The translations under genes and the position numbers were made by a program. Source: Tessaracoccus sp. MC1679 (lineage in GTDB: Bacteria > Actinomycetota > Actinomycetes > Propionibacteriales > Propionibacteriaceae). Taken from it: a DNA stretch of 64,000 nt. Under the pieces are notes generated by a model. It saw nothing but the letters and a program-made list of their open reading frames with translations. It was not told the origin of the DNA and did no database searches. The stretch lies in contig NZ_JACJGB010000001.1 of assembly GCF_014164775.1 (NCBI RefSeq), positions 1 through 64,000 on the forward strand, given 5' to 3'. Shown in pieces: positions 27,217 through 35,910 of this stretch. Each line of letters opens with the position of its first letter. Position 1 is the first letter of the stretch.

Positions 27217-27777
27217 CTACCCCTCGGTGAGTGTTGCCGCGAACGCTTCCAGCGCCGTGAAGTCCGCGTCGGCCGTCACGATGGAGGTGACCAGGTCGTC
27301 CTCGTGCACCAGGCTGCGGGTCCGGCCGTCGTCGCTCTCGAAGCGCTCCCAGGTGCGCCCCGCCAGTTCGACGGCGCCGCCCAGCGGGCTCCCGTCTCTG
27401 GTCGTGTCGGTGACGAATGCACTGGCACCGCCGTCGCGCTGCTGCACCCCGTAGTAGATCTCCTCCGGGGAGAGGTAGCCCACCTGCCACCAGTTGCCTG
27501 CCGCGGGCTCGCTGGTGATCCACGGGTCGCCCTCCTTGGCCCAGGCCACCCGCACCGGTACCCACCCCTCGCCGAGGTCGCCAGCACGCAGCACGGGGTA
27601 GGGCGATTCCACCTCGGCCCTGGTGAGGGTGGCGTCGACGTCGACCACCTCCGGCTTGGGCTCCGGGTTGAGGGTGAACCACCAGACGATGAGCGCGATG
27701 GGCACCAGCAGCACCGTCATCGAGATCACCATGTCGCGCGAGCGGTTCTTGGGGTTGCGGCGGGCCATGCGCGCCAT
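27217..27777 (-). CDS. DUF4245-family membrane-anchored protein
   Basis: About 186 residues from ATG 27777 (ATG 27768 is possible). A basic N-terminus RRNPKNRSRD precedes one transmembrane helix (MVISMTVLLVPIALIVWWFTL), then an extracellular domain with PYPVLRAGDLGEGWVPVRV and AGRTWERFESDDGRTRSLV. DUF4245 proteins are actinobacterial and uncharacterised, and lie near xseA/xseB in mycobacteria too (Rv1100 region). Convergent with xseB. Confidence 0.85.
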   Translation of the reverse strand: MARMARRNPKNRSRDMVISMTVLLVPIALIVWWFTLNPEPKPEVVDVDATLTRAEVESPYPVLRAGDLGEGWVPVRVAWAKEGDPWITSEPAAGNWWQVGYLSPEEIYYGVQQRDGGASAFVTDTTRDGSPLGGAVELAGRTWERFESDDGRTRSLVHEDDLVTSIVTADADFTALEAFAATLTEG

Positions 27778-27815
27778 CGTGCCACGACCTGCCGCGGTGC
27801 CCCAAAGGCCGGGGA

Positions 27816-28616
27816 TCAGCGACCGAAACGGCGCTCCCGCTGTGAGTACGCCCGGAGCGCTCGGACGAAGTCGACCCGGCGGAAGTCCGGCCAGAGCGCC
27901 TCGCAGAAGTAGAACTCGCTGTGCGCGGACTGCCACAGCAGGAACCCGGAGAGGCGCTGCTCGCCGGAGGTGCGGATGATGAGGTCCGGGTCCGGCTGGC
28001 CCTTGGTGTAGAGGTGGTCGGAGATCTGATCGATCTCGAGCGTCTCGGCCACCTCGGCCAAGGTGGCACCCTCTGCGGCCCGCGCCGCGAGCAGGGACCT
28101 GACGGCGTCGAGGAGTTCGTGGCGGCCGCCGTAGGCCACCGCGACATTGACGTGCATCCCCCTCACCCACGCCGTCGAGTCGGAGGCGGCCTGAAGCGTC
28201 TCGGACATAGCCTCCGGCAGGAGGTCCAGCGCGCCGACGGCCTGGACCCGCCAGCGCCTGGTGGCGGCCAGATCGGAGACCAGTTGGCTGATCACCTCCA
28301 GCAGGGGGGTCAGTTCATCGTCCTCGGCACGCTCCAGGTTGTCCGTGCTGAGCACCCACAGCGTGATCACCTGGATGCCTGCGTCGTCGCACCATTCGAC
28401 GAACTCACGCAGCTTGGCGGCCCCGGCCCGGTACCCGGCGACGAGCGGCTGGCCGGGGGCGTTCATCCGGGCCCATCGTCGGTTGCCGTCAGCCAGGACG
28501 GCGACGTGGCGCGGCAGGCTGTCACGGTCCACGTGCTTGAGGACCTGACGCTCGTAGCTTGCGTACAGCCAACGGGGCGGCCACACGCGATCGATGAGGC
28601 GCTGCACCGCTGACAT
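27816..28616 (-). CDS. short-chain Z-isoprenyl diphosphate synthase (UppS family)
   Basis: A 266-residue cis-prenyltransferase. Catalytic LADGNRRWAR includes Asp43, Gly44, Asn45 and Arg46-47; substrate-binding ITLWVLSTDNLER and IIRTSGEQRLSGFLLWQSAHSEF (core) are present. Its place next to trhA matches mycobacterial Rv1086, a (2Z,6E)-farnesyl diphosphate synthase, rather than the long-chain decaprenyl enzyme. Short-chain specificity is therefore inferred from synteny. Divergent from trhA across an 80-bp region with a strong dyad. Confidence 0.9.
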   Translation of the reverse strand: MSAVQRLIDRVWPPRWLYASYERQVLKHVDRDSLPRHVAVLADGNRRWARMNAPGQPLVAGYRAGAAKLREFVEWCDDAGIQVITLWVLSTDNLERAEDDELTPLLEVISQLVSDLAATRRWRVQAVGALDLLPEAMSETLQAASDSTAWVRGMHVNVAVAYGGRHELLDAVRSLLAARAAEGATLAEVAETLEIDQISDHLYTKGQPDPDLIIRTSGEQRLSGFLLWQSAHSEFYFCEALWPDFRRVDFVRALRAYSQRERRFGR

Positions 28617-28660
28617 GCGAAATACACTAGCGCCCAGTTGGCTTCCCGCGGCCGGAGTAG

Positions 28661-28695
28661 TAACCTACGGGAGCGTAAGTTACTCAACCGTAGGT
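28661..28695. promoter_or_regulatory. candidate operator between the prenyl synthase gene and trhA
   Basis: Positions 28661-28682 read taacctacg-ggag-cgtaagtta, an inverted repeat with 9-bp arms and one mismatch. A further half-site ccgtaggt (28688-28695) is an exact inverse of acctacgg (28663-28670). The array ends at the trhA start codon ATG 28696. Such TAAC(C/T)TACG dyads look like a TetR-type site; the regulator is not encoded here. It could control either or both divergent genes. Confidence 0.65.
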
Positions 28696-29391
28696 ATGTG
28701 CATGAGCCAGATCGCAGAACCCCCCTTCGCCTCCACCGACACCGCTGCGGCCACCCCCGCGAAACCCAAGCTCCGCGGCTGGCTGCACCTGGGCATGGCG
28801 CCCGTGGCGTTCATCATCGGGCTGACGTTCACCGTGTTCGCCCCCACCTTGACGGGTCGCATCGGGTGCGGCATCTACACGCTGGCCGCCGTGCAGCTGT
28901 TCGGCACCAGCGCCGCCTATCACCGGGGCACCTGGTCACCACGCGCCAACGCCATGTTCCGGCGGATCGACCACTCCAACATCTTCGTCTTCATCGCCGG
29001 CAGCTACACGCCCCTCGCCCTGACTCTGCTCGAGGGGACCTCGCGCGTGACGCTGTTGGCGCTCATCTGGAGCATCGCGATCCTCGGAGTGCTCTTCCGG
29101 ATTCTCTGGCTGGGAGCCCCCCGCTGGCTGTACACGTTCCTCTACCTGGCCATGGGATGGGCCGCGGTCGGCTGGCTCACGCAGTTCTGGGCGGCCGGCG
29201 GCCCAGCAGTGGTGCTGCTGATCGGAGCGGGGGGCCTCGTCTATTCGCTGGGCGCCATTGCCTACGCCACCAAGCGCCCCCAGCTGTCCCCGACCTGGTT
29301 CGGGTTCCACGAGGTGTTCCACGCCTGCACCATCATCGCGGCGCTCCTGCACGCCGTCGCCATCGGTCTGGCGGTCTTCGGCGCTTCCTGA
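28696..29391 (+). CDS. trhA: hemolysin III / TrhA family membrane protein
   Basis: About 231 residues with seven membrane helices. Family motifs are SAAYHRGTWSPRANAMFRRIDHSN (start of it at about residue 70; HxxxW and DHS metal-site residues) and GFHEVFHACTIIAALLH with the second His cluster (HEVFH). Membership is of the progestin/adipoQ-receptor-like superfamily, proposed metal-dependent hydrolases acting in membrane homeostasis. ATG 28696 or ATG 28702 may be the start. A dyad overlaps the promoter region. Confidence 0.9.
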   Translation: MCMSQIAEPPFASTDTAAATPAKPKLRGWLHLGMAPVAFIIGLTFTVFAPTLTGRIGCGIYTLAAVQLFGTSAAYHRGTWSPRANAMFRRIDHSNIFVFIAGSYTPLALTLLEGTSRVTLLALIWSIAILGVLFRILWLGAPRWLYTFLYLAMGWAAVGWLTQFWAAGGPAVVLLIGAGGLVYSLGAIAYATKRPQLSPTWFGFHEVFHACTIIAALLHAVAIGLAVFGAS

Positions 29392-29421
29392 GGTCCGGAC
29401 AGGTCTGGCGTGTGACGGTGG

Positions 29422-30774
29422 CTACTCGGCGCGCATGGCGGCCAGCGGGCTGAGGTTCGTCGCCCGCTGCGCCGGCACGAGGCCTGCAAGCGTGCCGATC
29501 AACGTCGCGAACACCACCGCACCGACCATCAACCATGCTGGGACGACCGACAGCTCACCCGAGCCGCCCTCACCTGCCACCTGTGCGCCGAGGGTGGCGT
29601 TGAGCAGCGCCGAGGCCGCCAGGCTCAACACCAGTCCGATCACGCCGCCGAGGAAGCCGATGGAGGCCGACTCGATGAGGAACATCCTCCGGATGTCCCC
29701 CAGCGCCGCGCCCATCACCTTCATGATGCCGATCTCCTTGGTCCTTTCGTAGACGCTCATCATCATGGTGTTGGCGATGCCGATGGCCGCCACCAGCAGT
29801 GACACGAACCCGATGCCGCCGAAGACCGCCTGGATCATCAGGGCCTGTGATTGGGCCTGCCTGATCCACTCCACGTCGGCGAAGGCCCCGTAGCCCTGTT
29901 CACGCAGCGAGTTGAGGACCATCTCGGCGTCTTCTGGGCTGTCGGTCAGGAGCCGGATCTCCGTGTAGATGAACGCCTTCCCCTTCGGCTTCCCGTCGGC
30001 GGTGGCGGGCTGGTTGGGGAGCGCCTTGCCCGGCATCGCCTTCTCCATGGCCTTGCGCAGCGCATCGAAGTCGGCGAACACGCTCGATGAGTAGGGCCCC
30101 CACTGGTCGTTACCCGGGTTGGCGATCTGGGCCACGGCGGGCATGATGATCCGCTTGGGCGGCTTGGCGGGCTGTGTTGGGTCATCCCCGTCCTCACCCC
30201 CGCCGATCGGCACCGGTCCGTACTCGCCAAAGGTGGCGAAGGCACCGAAGATGGTGTCGGATCGGAAGTCGACCTCCAGAGGCATGCCGGTGACAGGGTC
30301 CCAGAGCTGTGTGTGAAGAAGGTCTCCCAGCACGAGTCCGAGGGCTTCGCCCGGCTGCGGTAGCTGGCCCCAGGCCAGGTCCAGGTTCATCTCCTGCAGC
30401 GCCTCGGCGGGCAGGCCGACGACCTGGAAGTACTGGGTGGCGGCCCCAACGGTGAACTCCACGTCCACCAGGTAGGTCGGCCACACCGCTCGGACACCGG
30501 GCTCAGCTGCCAGGATGGGGATCAGGTCCCCGCTCAGCTGGGCGGGTTGGCCGGGAGCGGCCATCTCCGGTGGCGGTACGGAGTTGACGCTGACCTGACG
30601 CAGGCTGATCTGCTGGAACTGGCTCGTGAAGCTCGAGGACAACCCGACGCCCAGCGACACCATCACGATCACCGACGTGGTGCCGATGAGGACGCCGAGC
30701 ACCGTCAGCGAGGTGCGGAAGAGCCGCTGCCTGAGGCTCGCGAGGCTTGTGGCGAGCAGATCCGTCCAGCGCAT
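29422..30774 (-). CDS. MacB/FtsX-type ABC permease
   Basis: A 450-residue permease. One helix near residues 20-43 follows a cytoplasmic start (SLRQRLFRTSLTVLGVLIG). A large extracellular domain follows (about 45-315), with a Gly/Asp-rich insertion near 190 (GGGEDGDDPTQPAKPPKR). Three C-terminal helices contain the FtsX core ANTMMMSVYERTKEIGIMKV and the final ATNLSPLAAMRAE. MacB-type permeases do mechanotransmission for exported or membrane substrates. The partner ATPase and a surface protein are encoded upstream in the same operon; gap 7 bp. Confidence 0.92.
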   Translation of the reverse strand: MRWTDLLATSLASLRQRLFRTSLTVLGVLIGTTSVIVMVSLGVGLSSSFTSQFQQISLRQVSVNSVPPPEMAAPGQPAQLSGDLIPILAAEPGVRAVWPTYLVDVEFTVGAATQYFQVVGLPAEALQEMNLDLAWGQLPQPGEALGLVLGDLLHTQLWDPVTGMPLEVDFRSDTIFGAFATFGEYGPVPIGGGEDGDDPTQPAKPPKRIIMPAVAQIANPGNDQWGPYSSSVFADFDALRKAMEKAMPGKALPNQPATADGKPKGKAFIYTEIRLLTDSPEDAEMVLNSLREQGYGAFADVEWIRQAQSQALMIQAVFGGIGFVSLLVAAIGIANTMMMSVYERTKEIGIMKVMGAALGDIRRMFLIESASIGFLGGVIGLVLSLAASALLNATLGAQVAGEGGSGELSVVPAWLMVGAVVFATLIGTLAGLVPAQRATNLSPLAAMRAE

Positions 30775-30781
30775 CGTGGGC

Positions 30782-31879
30782 CTAGCGGGCCGTGGGCCCG
30801 ATGAGCGGGTCCTCGCCCAGCTCCGCGAGCGACTCGAGGTCCTCGCGCTCCACCCGGCGTCGTCGACGGCGTCGTACCGCGAGAGCGACGATCACCACCA
30901 GCGCCAGGAGTGCCGCCGCGATGAGCGCTGGGATCAGCAGGGATGGTCCCGCCTCCTGGCCTGGTTGCTCCCCGAGGGGGGGCTCCTCGATGGGCATGGG
31001 GGCCATGACGGCCACCTCTGCCATCTTGTCCATGGTGGTTACGTTGCCGTTGACGTCCTCGAAGGAGACGGTGATCGTGATCGGGCCGGCTGCCTCCTCA
31101 GCCGCGTTGACCGTCATGTCGACGGCGCCCGAGGCACCCGGGTCGATGGTTCCGACGAAGACCTCCGGCGAGGTGATCGCCTGGCCTTCCTTGATGGCGG
31201 CCTTGGCGTTGTAGAGCTTGGTCTTGCCCTGATTGAAGATGCTGAACGTCAACGATGCGTCCTGGCCGAGCGTCAGCTGAGAGGGCATCAGCTGCGGCAC
31301 CGAGGCATCGGCGCGGATGTTCTGCCTGACCTGGATCGAGACCGTTTCGATCGAGGTGAACGGGTTGGCGGCGGCGTCCTCGTAGTCGATAGTCAGGGTG
31401 AGCCGGTACGGCTTCTCCTCCAGCGACGGCAGCGAATGGAAGGCCATGGACGCGGTCTCGAGCTGATCGGCCCTGATCCGGCTGATGAAGAGCGAGGAGG
31501 AGCCGCTGGCGGGCAGAAAGGCCGAATCGTCCGAACTCAGCGTGACTTTCATGTTCTGCACGCGGGTGCGTGTCGAGGTGTTACGCAGGGTGAATGCGAC
31601 GGTGAAGTCCTGACCCGCGACGACCTCCGCCGGGTCTGTGGTGAACCCGGCCAGGATGACCCGTGGCGTGGACACACCCGGAACGACGCTCGCGCCACCA
31701 CCGCCGCCACCAGCACCGCCCGTGGTGCCTCCGGTGGCGCCGCCGGTATCCCCGGCCGAATCGGTCCCTGCACTGGCCCCGCCGTCGGCGACCGGATCGC
31801 CTGCGGCGCTGATGAGCGGGATCATCGTCAGCCCGAACACCACCATCAGGACTAGGAACAGTCGTTGGGTCATCTTCAT
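30782..31879 (-). CDS. membrane-anchored CARDB-like surface protein
   Basis: A 365-residue exported protein. It has a signal peptide (1-26), a Gly/Thr-rich linker (about 30-65), and two Ig-like CARDB-type domains (about 70-185: FTTDPAEVVAGQDFTVAFTL; about 190-300: LTLGQDASLTFSIFNQGKT). A membrane helix lies near 315-337, and the cytoplasmic tail has seven consecutive Arg. It is encoded between an ABC ATPase (start/stop overlap) and a MacB-like permease, so it is probably an accessory subunit presenting or sensing an extracellular ligand. Confidence 0.82.
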   Translation of the reverse strand: MKMTQRLFLVLMVVFGLTMIPLISAAGDPVADGGASAGTDSAGDTGGATGGTTGGAGGGGGGASVVPGVSTPRVILAGFTTDPAEVVAGQDFTVAFTLRNTSTRTRVQNMKVTLSSDDSAFLPASGSSSLFISRIRADQLETASMAFHSLPSLEEKPYRLTLTIDYEDAAANPFTSIETVSIQVRQNIRADASVPQLMPSQLTLGQDASLTFSIFNQGKTKLYNAKAAIKEGQAITSPEVFVGTIDPGASGAVDMTVNAAEEAAGPITITVSFEDVNGNVTTMDKMAEVAVMAPMPIEEPPLGEQPGQEAGPSLLIPALIAAALLALVVIVALAVRRRRRRRVEREDLESLAELGEDPLIGPTAR

Positions 31880-32649
31880 GGCGCGACCTTCTGGTTGTCG
31901 GCGGTGGTCACTGGGAGTCGGTGGTCGGTGTGGCTGATGTCTGTGATGCGGCCGTCACCGATGGAGATGATCGTGTCAGCGAACGACGCGATGTGCCGGT
32001 CATGGGTGACCATGATCCAGGTCTGCTGGAGGCGGCGGATCACGGTGCGGAAGAGAGTGAGGATCTCCTCGGAGGTGTGCGAGTCCAGGTTGCCGGTGGG
32101 TTCGTCGGCAAAGACGAGCATCGGCTGTACCGCCATGGCGCGGGCGATGCCCACGCGCTGCTGTTGACCTCCGGAGAGCTGGCCCGGGGTGTGATGCAGG
32201 TGCCTGCCGAGACCCAGTTGGGTGAGGATGGCGCGGGCGCGGGCCTGACGGCGGTGGGCGGGGATGCCTCGGAAGCTGAGCGGGAGGGCCACGTTGTTGA
32301 GCGCGGTGAGGGACGGCAGCAGGTTGAACGACTGGAAGATGAAGCCCACCTGCTCACGACGGTAGGTGACCAGCTGCGATTCGGTGAACAGGTGGAGCGG
32401 CTGCCCCGCGACGAACACCTCCCCAGCCGTCGGCTTCTCGAGCCCTCCGAGCATGTTGAGTAGGGTGGACTTGCCGGACCCGGACGTGCCGACGACGGCG
32501 GTGAAGCTGCCCCGCGGAATGGTCAGGTTGACGCGGTTGAGCGCGACGACCCGCGAGTCACCCACCCGGAAGATCTTGGACAGATCCCGCGTCTGCACCA
32601 GGGGCTCCCCCACCTCGGGCAGGGGAAGCCGTATCATTGTTGCGGGCAC
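31876..32649 (-). CDS. MacB/LolD-type ABC ATPase
   Basis: A 257-residue ATPase. Walker A GTSGSGKST, Q-loop FIFQSFNLLP, signature LSGGQQQRV, Walker B MLVFADEPTGNLDS and switch His in VTHDRH are complete. The GNLDS and FQSFNLLP motifs are typical of the LolD/MacB/FtsE group. It starts at ATG 32649 (ATG 32637 also possible) and overlaps the CARDB-like gene by four bases, forming an ATPase, surface protein, permease operon. Confidence 0.93.
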   Translation of the reverse strand: MPATMIRLPLPEVGEPLVQTRDLSKIFRVGDSRVVALNRVNLTIPRGSFTAVVGTSGSGKSTLLNMLGGLEKPTAGEVFVAGQPLHLFTESQLVTYRREQVGFIFQSFNLLPSLTALNNVALPLSFRGIPAHRRQARARAILTQLGLGRHLHHTPGQLSGGQQQRVGIARAMAVQPMLVFADEPTGNLDSHTSEEILTLFRTVIRRLQQTWIMVTHDRHIASFADTIISIGDGRITDISHTDHRLPVTTADNQKVAP

Positions 32650-32970
32650 CCCTAACCTCCTCGCTCGAGACCGCGGACCGGGCGTCGACGGGGACGCCTG
32701 GGAGAAACCTAGCCCAACGACGGGTCAGCTCCCCTGAGGTGCGGGCCGAGTCGCGACCGGAGGGGGACCGTGGCACCCATCGCATCGGCCCCAGGTACGA
32801 CGCCCTCCCTTCGGCAGCGAATGACAGCCGTGCAATTCCCTCTGGCGGGTGCCCACTTTCCGGGGCTATTGTCGGGCCATGGAGATCCACTCCATCACAG
32901 CCCAGACGGTCCTCTAGCAACATTCGGGGACCGACGCGGCGAGCGCGGGCCCCGGCGAAAGGGAGCAATC
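32650..32970. other. divergent promoter region between an ABC operon and phoH2
   Basis: No full gene lies in these 321 bases. On the plus strand tattgt (32867-32872) could be a -10 element; it is followed at 32879-32917 by a 12-codon reading frame ([12 protein letters not shown]) beginning exactly where transcription would start. GGGA precedes the phoH2 GTG at 32971. A frame upstream of phoH2 is open but low-complexity. Confidence 0.35.
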
Positions 32971-34317
32971 GTGCTCAACGCGTCCCCGCAGCAGGCTTCC
33001 CCCACCGCTGTCCAGCCCGAAACAGCCATCAAGACCTACGTCGTCGATACCTCCGTCCTTCTCTCCGACCCGAAGGCGATGCTGCGCTTCGCCGAGCACA
33101 ACGTCGTGCTGCCCATCGTGGTGATCACCGAACTGGAGTCGAAGCGCCACCATCCGGAGCTCGGCTACTTCGCCCGCTCCGCGCTGCGGCTCCTCGACGA
33201 CCTCCGCATCCAGCACGGGCGCCTCGACACCCCCCTGATCACCAACGAGCAGGGCGGCAACCTACGGGTAGAGCTCAACCACTCCGACGAGCGGTCGCTG
33301 CCGGCAGGGTTCCGCCTCGGCGACAACGACACGCGCATCCTCGCCGTCGCCCTCAACTACGCCAACGAGGGCCACGACGTGGTGCTGGTCTCCAAGGATC
33401 TGCCTCTGCGCGTCAAAGCCTCCGCCGTCGGGCTGGCTGCGGAGGAGTACCGCAACGAGCTCCCGATCCAGACGGGCTTCACCGGCATGGCCGCCGTCGA
33501 CGTCACCACCGACGATGTCTCGGCCCTCTACGAGCACGGACACGCCCAGGTGGCCGCCGCGCGCGAGCTGCCCACCCACACCGGAGTGGTGCTGCACGCT
33601 CCCGGGTCGAGCGCGCTGGGGCGCAGGATGCCCGACGGTTCGGTCAAGCTGATCAAGCACGACCGCGAGGTCTTCGGCATCCACGGCCGCTCGGCCGAGC
33701 AGCGGGTCGCGCTGGATCTGCTCATGGACGACTCCATCGGCATCGTGTCCATGGGCGGCCGGGCGGGCACCGGCAAGTCCGCCCTCGCGCTGTGCGCGGG
33801 CCTCGACGCCGTGCTGGAGCAGCGCAGATACAGCAAGGTGATGGTGTTCCGGCCGCTCTACCCCGTCGGGGGGCAGGACCTCGGCTTCCTCCCCGGCACG
33901 GCCGGCGAGAAGATGGCGCCGTGGGGCCAGGCGGTGTTCGACACGCTGTCGGCGGTCACCAACAAGTACGTCATCGACGAGCTGCTCGAGCAGGAGATGA
34001 TCGAAGTGCTGCCGCTGACCCACATCCGGGGGCGCTCGCTGCACGACGCCTTCATCATCGTCGACGAGGCCCAGTCCCTGGAGCGCAACGTCCTCCTCAC
34101 CGTGCTGTCGCGGGTGGGCCAGAACTCCCGGGTGGTGCTCACCCACGACGTGGCCCAGCGGGACAACCTGCGCGTCGGCAGGCACGACGGCATCGTCGCG
34201 GTGATCGAGAAGCTGAAGGGCAACCCGCTGTTCGCGCATGTGACGCTAACCCGCTCGGAACGCTCGCCGATCGCTGCGTTGGTCACCGACATGCTGGAGG
34301 TCGACGAGCTCGCCTGA
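32971..34317 (+). CDS. phoH2: PhoH2: PIN-domain RNase fused to PhoH ATPase
   Basis: A 448-residue fusion from GTG 32971 ([11 protein letters not shown]). An N-terminal PIN domain (residues 20-150) shows Asp26 in [18 protein letters not shown] and the Asp pair in [13 protein letters not shown] and [13 protein letters not shown]. The C-terminal PhoH domain carries the P-loop GRAGTGKS near 263-270 and Walker B FIIVDEAQ near 361-368. In mycobacteria PhoH2 is a sequence-specific RNA helicase-RNase, paired with a short upstream antitoxin (PhoAT). No such gene is evident here. Confidence 0.94.
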   Translation: MLNASPQQASPTAVQPETAIKTYVVDTSVLLSDPKAMLRFAEHNVVLPIVVITELESKRHHPELGYFARSALRLLDDLRIQHGRLDTPLITNEQGGNLRVELNHSDERSLPAGFRLGDNDTRILAVALNYANEGHDVVLVSKDLPLRVKASAVGLAAEEYRNELPIQTGFTGMAAVDVTTDDVSALYEHGHAQVAAARELPTHTGVVLHAPGSSALGRRMPDGSVKLIKHDREVFGIHGRSAEQRVALDLLMDDSIGIVSMGGRAGTGKSALALCAGLDAVLEQRRYSKVMVFRPLYPVGGQDLGFLPGTAGEKMAPWGQAVFDTLSAVTNKYVIDELLEQEMIEVLPLTHIRGRSLHDAFIIVDEAQSLERNVLLTVLSRVGQNSRVVLTHDVAQRDNLRVGRHDGIVAVIEKLKGNPLFAHVTLTRSERSPIAALVTDMLEVDELA

Positions 34318-34355
34318 CCCTTCTGAAAAAAGAAAAAAGAAATCTTGGATCCGGT

Positions 34356-34384
34356 GCATCCATGGGCGGGGGTCCGTTCGAAGT
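34356..34384 (+). promoter_or_regulatory. candidate SigK-type ECF promoter upstream of the DUF4397 gene
   Basis: GCATCC at 34356-34361 and CGAAGT at 34379-34384 are separated by 17 bp. This matches the mycobacterial SigK promoter form (CCATCC and CGAAT with 16-17 bp). It lies 52 bp before the ATG at 34437, and a SigK-like factor gene follows downstream. An ttcgaagt/acttcgaa inverted repeat also covers the -10 and the leader. Function is inferred. Confidence 0.6.
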
Positions 34385-34436
34385 ACTCAGTGTCAAGGCG
34401 ATGGTCGCCTGAACAGCACTTCGAAAGGACCACTCC

Positions 34437-35240
34437 ATGAAGCTCTCCCGCCTCTTCGTCGCCGGCTCCCTCGCCTTGGCCGCCACCGTCGGCTCCGCCG
34501 CCCTCGCCCACGCCGAGGATCACACCTCCACCATCTCCATCCTGCACGGCGTCCCCGGCGCCACCGTCGACGTCTACGCCAACGGCGCCGAGCTGCTCAC
34601 CAACTTCGCCCCCGGCACCCTGACCGACCCGCAGGAGCTCCCCGAGGGCACCTACGACCTGAAGGTCGTCGCGGCCGGCGCTGGCGCCGACGGCGCTGCG
34701 GTGATCGAGGCCAACGACGTGGCGGTTCCCGCCGGCGCGAACATCACCATCGTGGCCCACCTCAAGGCCGATGGAAAGCCCACCCTCACCCCCTTCGTCA
34801 ACGACACCTCCGCCTCCGACAAGGGCGCCCGCCTGACGGTGCGCCACGTGGCTGCCGCACCCGCGGTCGACGTCCGCGCCGGCGGGGCGGTCGCGGTCCC
34901 GGGCCTGGAGAACCCGAAGGAGGCCAAGCTCAACATCGCCGCGGGCATGGTTGCCGCCGACGTGGTGGCCGCAGGCACCGACACCGTGGTCCTCGGCCCC
35001 GCCGATCTCGACATCAAGGCCGGCATGAACACCATCGTCTACGCCTGGGGCTCGCTCGAGGGCAAGAACCTCGCCCTGGCCACGCAGACGGTCAAGCTGA
35101 CCACCGGCATGCCGAGCACCGGCGCGGAGGGCCCCGCGGACACCTCGTTCCTGTCCCTCGCGGCGGCGTCGCTCATGATCGCCGGGGTGGCCACCACGGT
35201 CGTCGCCGCCCAGCGCTCGCGGGCCCGCAGCAACTCCTGA
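34437..35240 (+). CDS. secreted DUF4397-domain surface protein with degenerate sorting signal
   Basis: A 267-residue exported protein. The signal peptide ends near AHA-ED (residue 27). Two DUF4397 beta domains follow (STISILHGVPGATVDVYANG; ARLTVRHVAAAPAVDVRAGG). The C-terminus has MPSTG (225-229), a hydrophobic stretch (LAAASLMIAGVATTVVAA) and a basic tail RSRARSNS, like an LPXTG sorting signal with Met for Leu. AAAGGA precedes ATG 34437. It lies directly upstream of an ECF sigma/anti-sigma pair and is probably a target of that sigma factor. Confidence 0.9.
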   Translation: MKLSRLFVAGSLALAATVGSAALAHAEDHTSTISILHGVPGATVDVYANGAELLTNFAPGTLTDPQELPEGTYDLKVVAAGAGADGAAVIEANDVAVPAGANITIVAHLKADGKPTLTPFVNDTSASDKGARLTVRHVAAAPAVDVRAGGAVAVPGLENPKEAKLNIAAGMVAADVVAAGTDTVVLGPADLDIKAGMNTIVYAWGSLEGKNLALATQTVKLTTGMPSTGAEGPADTSFLSLAAASLMIAGVATTVVAAQRSRARSNS

Positions 35241-35250
35241 CCCCCGATCA

Positions 35251-35294
35251 GCGGCTCCCGCCCCCTCCACATGGTTCCCAGGGGCGGGAGCCGC
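35251..35294 (+). terminator. GC-rich hairpin after the DUF4397 gene
   Basis: gcggctcccgcccc (35251-35264) pairs perfectly with ggggcgggagccgc (35281-35294), a 14-bp stem with a 16-nt loop. It starts 10 bp after the DUF4397 stop codon. No T-run follows, as is common for actinobacterial hairpin terminators. It probably limits read-through into the sigma-factor gene. Confidence 0.75.
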
Positions 35295-35340
35295 GCCCCG
35301 TCTGTCCCGTCCGCCGCATGGCGTGTGCAAGACTGGGCCC

Positions 35341-35910
35341 GTGATCGTCGAAGCTCCCGCTACCCCCATCGGGGTCCTGGCCACACGCTTCGCGGCCGGG
35401 GACGAGTCGGCGCTCCAGGAAGCGTTCACGCGGTGGTCGCGGCTCATCCACACCATCGCACGCAGCTCACTCGGTTCTTCGGATGACGCCGACGACGTGA
35501 CGCAGCAGGTCTTCATCGCCGCCTGGAACTCGAGGGCCAGCCTCAGGGCGAGCGACGAGTCCCTTCCGGCGTGGCTGATCGGCATCTGCCGGCTCAAGGT
35601 CATCGACGCTCTCCGGGCCAGGACGCGTGCGTTCCGCAAGGACGAGGCCATGACGCAGGAGGCGTTCGCCGGGGATCCCCCCATCGAGGCGGCCCGGGTG
35701 GACGAGGTGATCGACTCGGTCATCATCCATGACGCGCTGGCTGCGCTCGGAGACCCCCGGGCAACCATCCTCCGCCTGGTCTACCTGGAGGATCGCACCC
35801 ACGACGAGGTCGCCAGGCGGCTTGATCTGCCGCTGGGAACCGTGAAGAGTCACGTCAGACGAGGTTTGGAAAGGCTGAGAGCAGTGTTCGAGGAGGTGGA
35901 CGCAGCATGA
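35341..35910 (+). CDS. ECF sigma factor, SigK-like
   Basis: A 189-residue sigma factor from GTG 35341. Region 2 spans about residues 20-90 (DDADDVTQQVFIAAWNSR, AWLIGICRLKVIDALRARTR), and region 4 about 130-185 (RATILRLVYLEDRTHDEVARRLDLPLGTVKSHVRRGLERLR; helix-turn-helix). Its stop overlaps the following membrane anti-sigma gene (ATGA), the standard SigK-RskA arrangement. A SigK-type promoter candidate lies before the upstream DUF4397 gene. Assignment to the SigK subgroup is from length, region 4 and context. Confidence 0.88.
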   Translation: MIVEAPATPIGVLATRFAAGDESALQEAFTRWSRLIHTIARSSLGSSDDADDVTQQVFIAAWNSRASLRASDESLPAWLIGICRLKVIDALRARTRAFRKDEAMTQEAFAGDPPIEAARVDEVIDSVIIHDALAALGDPRATILRLVYLEDRTHDEVARRLDLPLGTVKSHVRRGLERLRAVFEEVDAA

